From Clostridia bacterium (lineage in GTDB: Bacteria; Bacillota; Clostridia; Oscillospirales; CAG-272), in contig JAGAVJ010000003.1 of the NCBI GenBank assembly GCA_017942005.1, positions 37,700 to 101,699 on the forward strand: DNA of 64,000 nucleotides, written 5' to 3'. Position 1 is the first letter of the stretch; each line of letters starts with the position of its first letter. The translations under genes and the position numbers were made by a program. Below, one piece after another: positions 62,719-64,000 of this stretch. The notes under the pieces were generated by a model. That model worked only from the letters and a program-made list of their open reading frames with translations. It was not told where the DNA came from and did not search any database.

Positions 62719-63581
62719 ATACCCTGCAAATCATCAAAACGGAACTGAACCTCGGACTGGGCGGCTCCGCCCCTCTGCGCCTTCTGCACGTCACAGACTC
62801 CCACATCTGCCGTGCGGACAATGTGGATGCAGCACAGAATCCTGAGATTGTCGAACATGCCCTCTCCCGCGGAAATGCATTCGGCGGGGAGGAACAGACG
62901 GAATCCTACTATATGCAGGCGCTTGCCTACGCAAAGCACGAGCAGATTCCGCTTGTCCACACAGGGGACTTATACGACTTCCTCTCTCACGGCAATTTCG
63001 CCTATATGGACGAAACCCTGCGGGACACAGATTATATCTATGCCGCCGGAAACCACGATTTCTGCCATTTTGTCGGCCGTGCGATTGAAGACTATCCGTA
63101 TAAATGGGAAAACCTCAAAAAGGTACAGCCGCATGTGAAGCAGAACCTGTATTTTGACAGCCGTATCATCGGCGGTCTGAACATTGTCACACTTGACGAC
63201 GGCTACTATCTCTTTTCCAAGGGACAGGAGGAAATGCTGCGCGCAGAAGCGGCAAAGGGGTATCCGATTCTCCTCTGCATGCATGTGCCGCTGTATACCC
63301 CCCGCCTTGCAGAGACGGTTCTTGCGCACAATCCCTGCGCCTATGTCACCGGTGCACCGCGCGATATCTATACAAAATATCCCAACGACCGCCGCCTCCA
63401 GCAAAACCCTGACCGCGCAACGCTGGAAATGATCGACTACATTTTATCGGAACCGCAGATTCGCTGTGTACTCGCCGGACATGTGCATCTGAACTTTGAA
63501 GAACCGCTTGCAAACGGCGTGATGCAGATCTGCACCCACGCAGGCTACGCGGGCTATGCCAGAGAACTGATACTCTACTAA
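62715..63581 (+). CDS. Metallophosphoesterase
   Basis: 288 residues. The five conserved blocks of the calcineurin-like family are present: VTDSHIC (DxH), VHTGDLYD (GDxxD), AAGNHDFCH (GNHD), CMHVPLY (H) and LAGHVHLNFE (GHxH). It hydrolyses a phosphomonoester or diester with two metals in the cytoplasm. It starts 55 bases after the MBL gene via an overlapping leader ORF, so translation of the two is probably linked. Confidence 0.9.
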   Translation: MNTLQIIKTELNLGLGGSAPLRLLHVTDSHICRADNVDAAQNPEIVEHALSRGNAFGGEEQTESYYMQALAYAKHEQIPLVHTGDLYDFLSHGNFAYMDETLRDTDYIYAAGNHDFCHFVGRAIEDYPYKWENLKKVQPHVKQNLYFDSRIIGGLNIVTLDDGYYLFSKGQEEMLRAEAAKGYPILLCMHVPLYTPRLAETVLAHNPCAYVTGAPRDIYTKYPNDRRLQQNPDRATLEMIDYILSEPQIRCVLAGHVHLNFEEPLANGVMQICTHAGYAGYARELILY

Positions 63582-63595
63582 ACGAGAGATTTTAT

Positions 63596-63720
63596 GGGGA
63601 AAACTTTTTTAAAAAAAAGCTTTTCCCCAAACCCCTTTCAAAAAACTTTAAGATGAATAAAACAGATTAAAAGTTTTTGGGGGATGCCCAAGCGGCGGGG
63701 CGTTTTTTCAAAAACGCCCA
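63596..63720. repeat. Hairpin-B half element followed by a hairpin-C variant
   Basis: GGGGAAAAC/GCTTTTCCCC with tail AAACCCCTTTCAAAAAACTTT (63596-63651), then AAAAGTTTTTGGGGG and hairpin GGGGCGTTTTTT/AAAAACGCCC (63669-63720). Together they fill the gap before the last gene. Confidence 0.65.
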
Positions 63721-63763
63721 AAGAGCGCATATTAGCGTACTTTTAATTTAAGGAAGCATCATT

Positions 63764-64000
63764 ATGACAGAATCTGTATTTCTCGGAACGGGTGCGGCAG
63801 AGCTGTACCCCAATCCCTTCTGCGGCTGTGACGTATGCCGCCGCGCACGCAAAAATCACGAGACACGTCTCCGTGCATCGCTTCTGCTTGATGAAACCAT
63901 GATGATCGATTTCGGACCGGATGTTGCCGCCGCGTCTCAGCACTATGACGTTCCGCTTGCCGATGTGGAGCATGTGCTTGTCACCCACACGCACGAGGAT
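63764..64000 (+). CDS. MBL-fold hydrolase, N-terminal part only
   Basis: 79 residues to the window edge; AAGGAAG precedes the ATG. It starts ESVFLGTGAAELYPNPFCG with a CGCDVC cluster, LLLDETMMIDFGPD and the beginning of the HxHxD motif (THTHED), so it is a paralogue of the protein at 61805 and probably a phosphodiesterase. The rest is outside the window. Confidence 0.8.
   Translation, partial: MTESVFLGTGAAELYPNPFCGCDVCRRARKNHETRLRASLLLDETMMIDFGPDVAAASQHYDVPLADVEHVLVTHTHED

Overview
The window is a stretch of chromosome from a spore-forming Firmicute of class Clostridia, most likely an uncultured gut lineage near Oscillospirales or Christensenellales; this placement is inferred. The grounds are AAAGGAGG-type ribosome binding sites, TTGACA/TATAAT promoters with 17-18 base spacers, dipicolinate synthase genes dpaA-dpaB, a CotH kinase and a cotJC remnant, many solute-binding lipoproteins, and frequent use of TTG and GTG starts. 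I see about 50 protein genes, two tRNA genes, no rRNA and no CRISPR. Both ends cut genes: a beta-helix protein (1-261, minus) and a metallo-beta-lactamase-fold protein (63764-64000, plus).

Layout. 0.3-5.6 kb: a NodB deacetylase lipoprotein and a minus-strand run of three genes of unknown role. 6-9.2 kb: alaS and a MazG-like gene. 9.4-20 kb: two sugar-type solute-binding lipoproteins, a DUF4091 protein, galK, a lone large serine recombinase abutting a beheaded cotJC, and an FAD oxidoreductase. 20-23.6 kb: the copper operon csoR-copA with a textbook CsoR operator. 23.7-30.7 kb: a DUF4886 protein, a TIM-barrel-like protein, an EamA transporter, CotH and a serine hydrolase. 30.7-36.5 kb: cysE-cysS, an MBL hydrolase, an HD hydrolase, thiN and a HAD phosphatase. 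36.9-45.6 kb: a MazF-type toxin without antitoxin, an SGNH hydrolase, a DUF4358 lipoprotein, a GH51 arabinofuranosidase, dpaAB and an aldo/keto reductase. 45.8-50.6 kb: a MarR-heterodimeric ABC exporter operon and tRNA-Met/tRNA-Glu. 50.8-58.3 kb: sulfur metabolism (an Rrf2 regulator with three Cys, metY, two cysteine synthases) mixed with a serine hydrolase, a HAD and a GNAT gene. 58.5-64 kb: PHP, leucine-rich-repeat, MBL and metallophosphoesterase genes.

The most unusual content is between the genes. Three families of small non-coding inverted-repeat elements are scattered through the window. (1) A modular 170-218 bp element with CGTGAGTTCGAT ends carries two exchangeable hairpins. There are six full copies; one has a perfect 9-bp target duplication and another a near-perfect one, and many single hairpin halves lie elsewhere. 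(2) A 203-242 bp MITE occurs twice, with perfect 11- and 12-bp target duplications. (3) A GGGCTGTYGCA-bounded palindromic element occurs after genes and inside 5' leaders.

Separately, at least six genes show an odd leader in which the Shine-Dalgarno is split from the start codon by a hairpin. In several of them the hairpin encodes an 8-17 residue ORF whose TGA overlaps the gene's ATG. The same leader is embedded in frame in the linker between CopA and a fused C-terminal copper-chaperone domain, so a free CopZ-like protein might be made by internal initiation.
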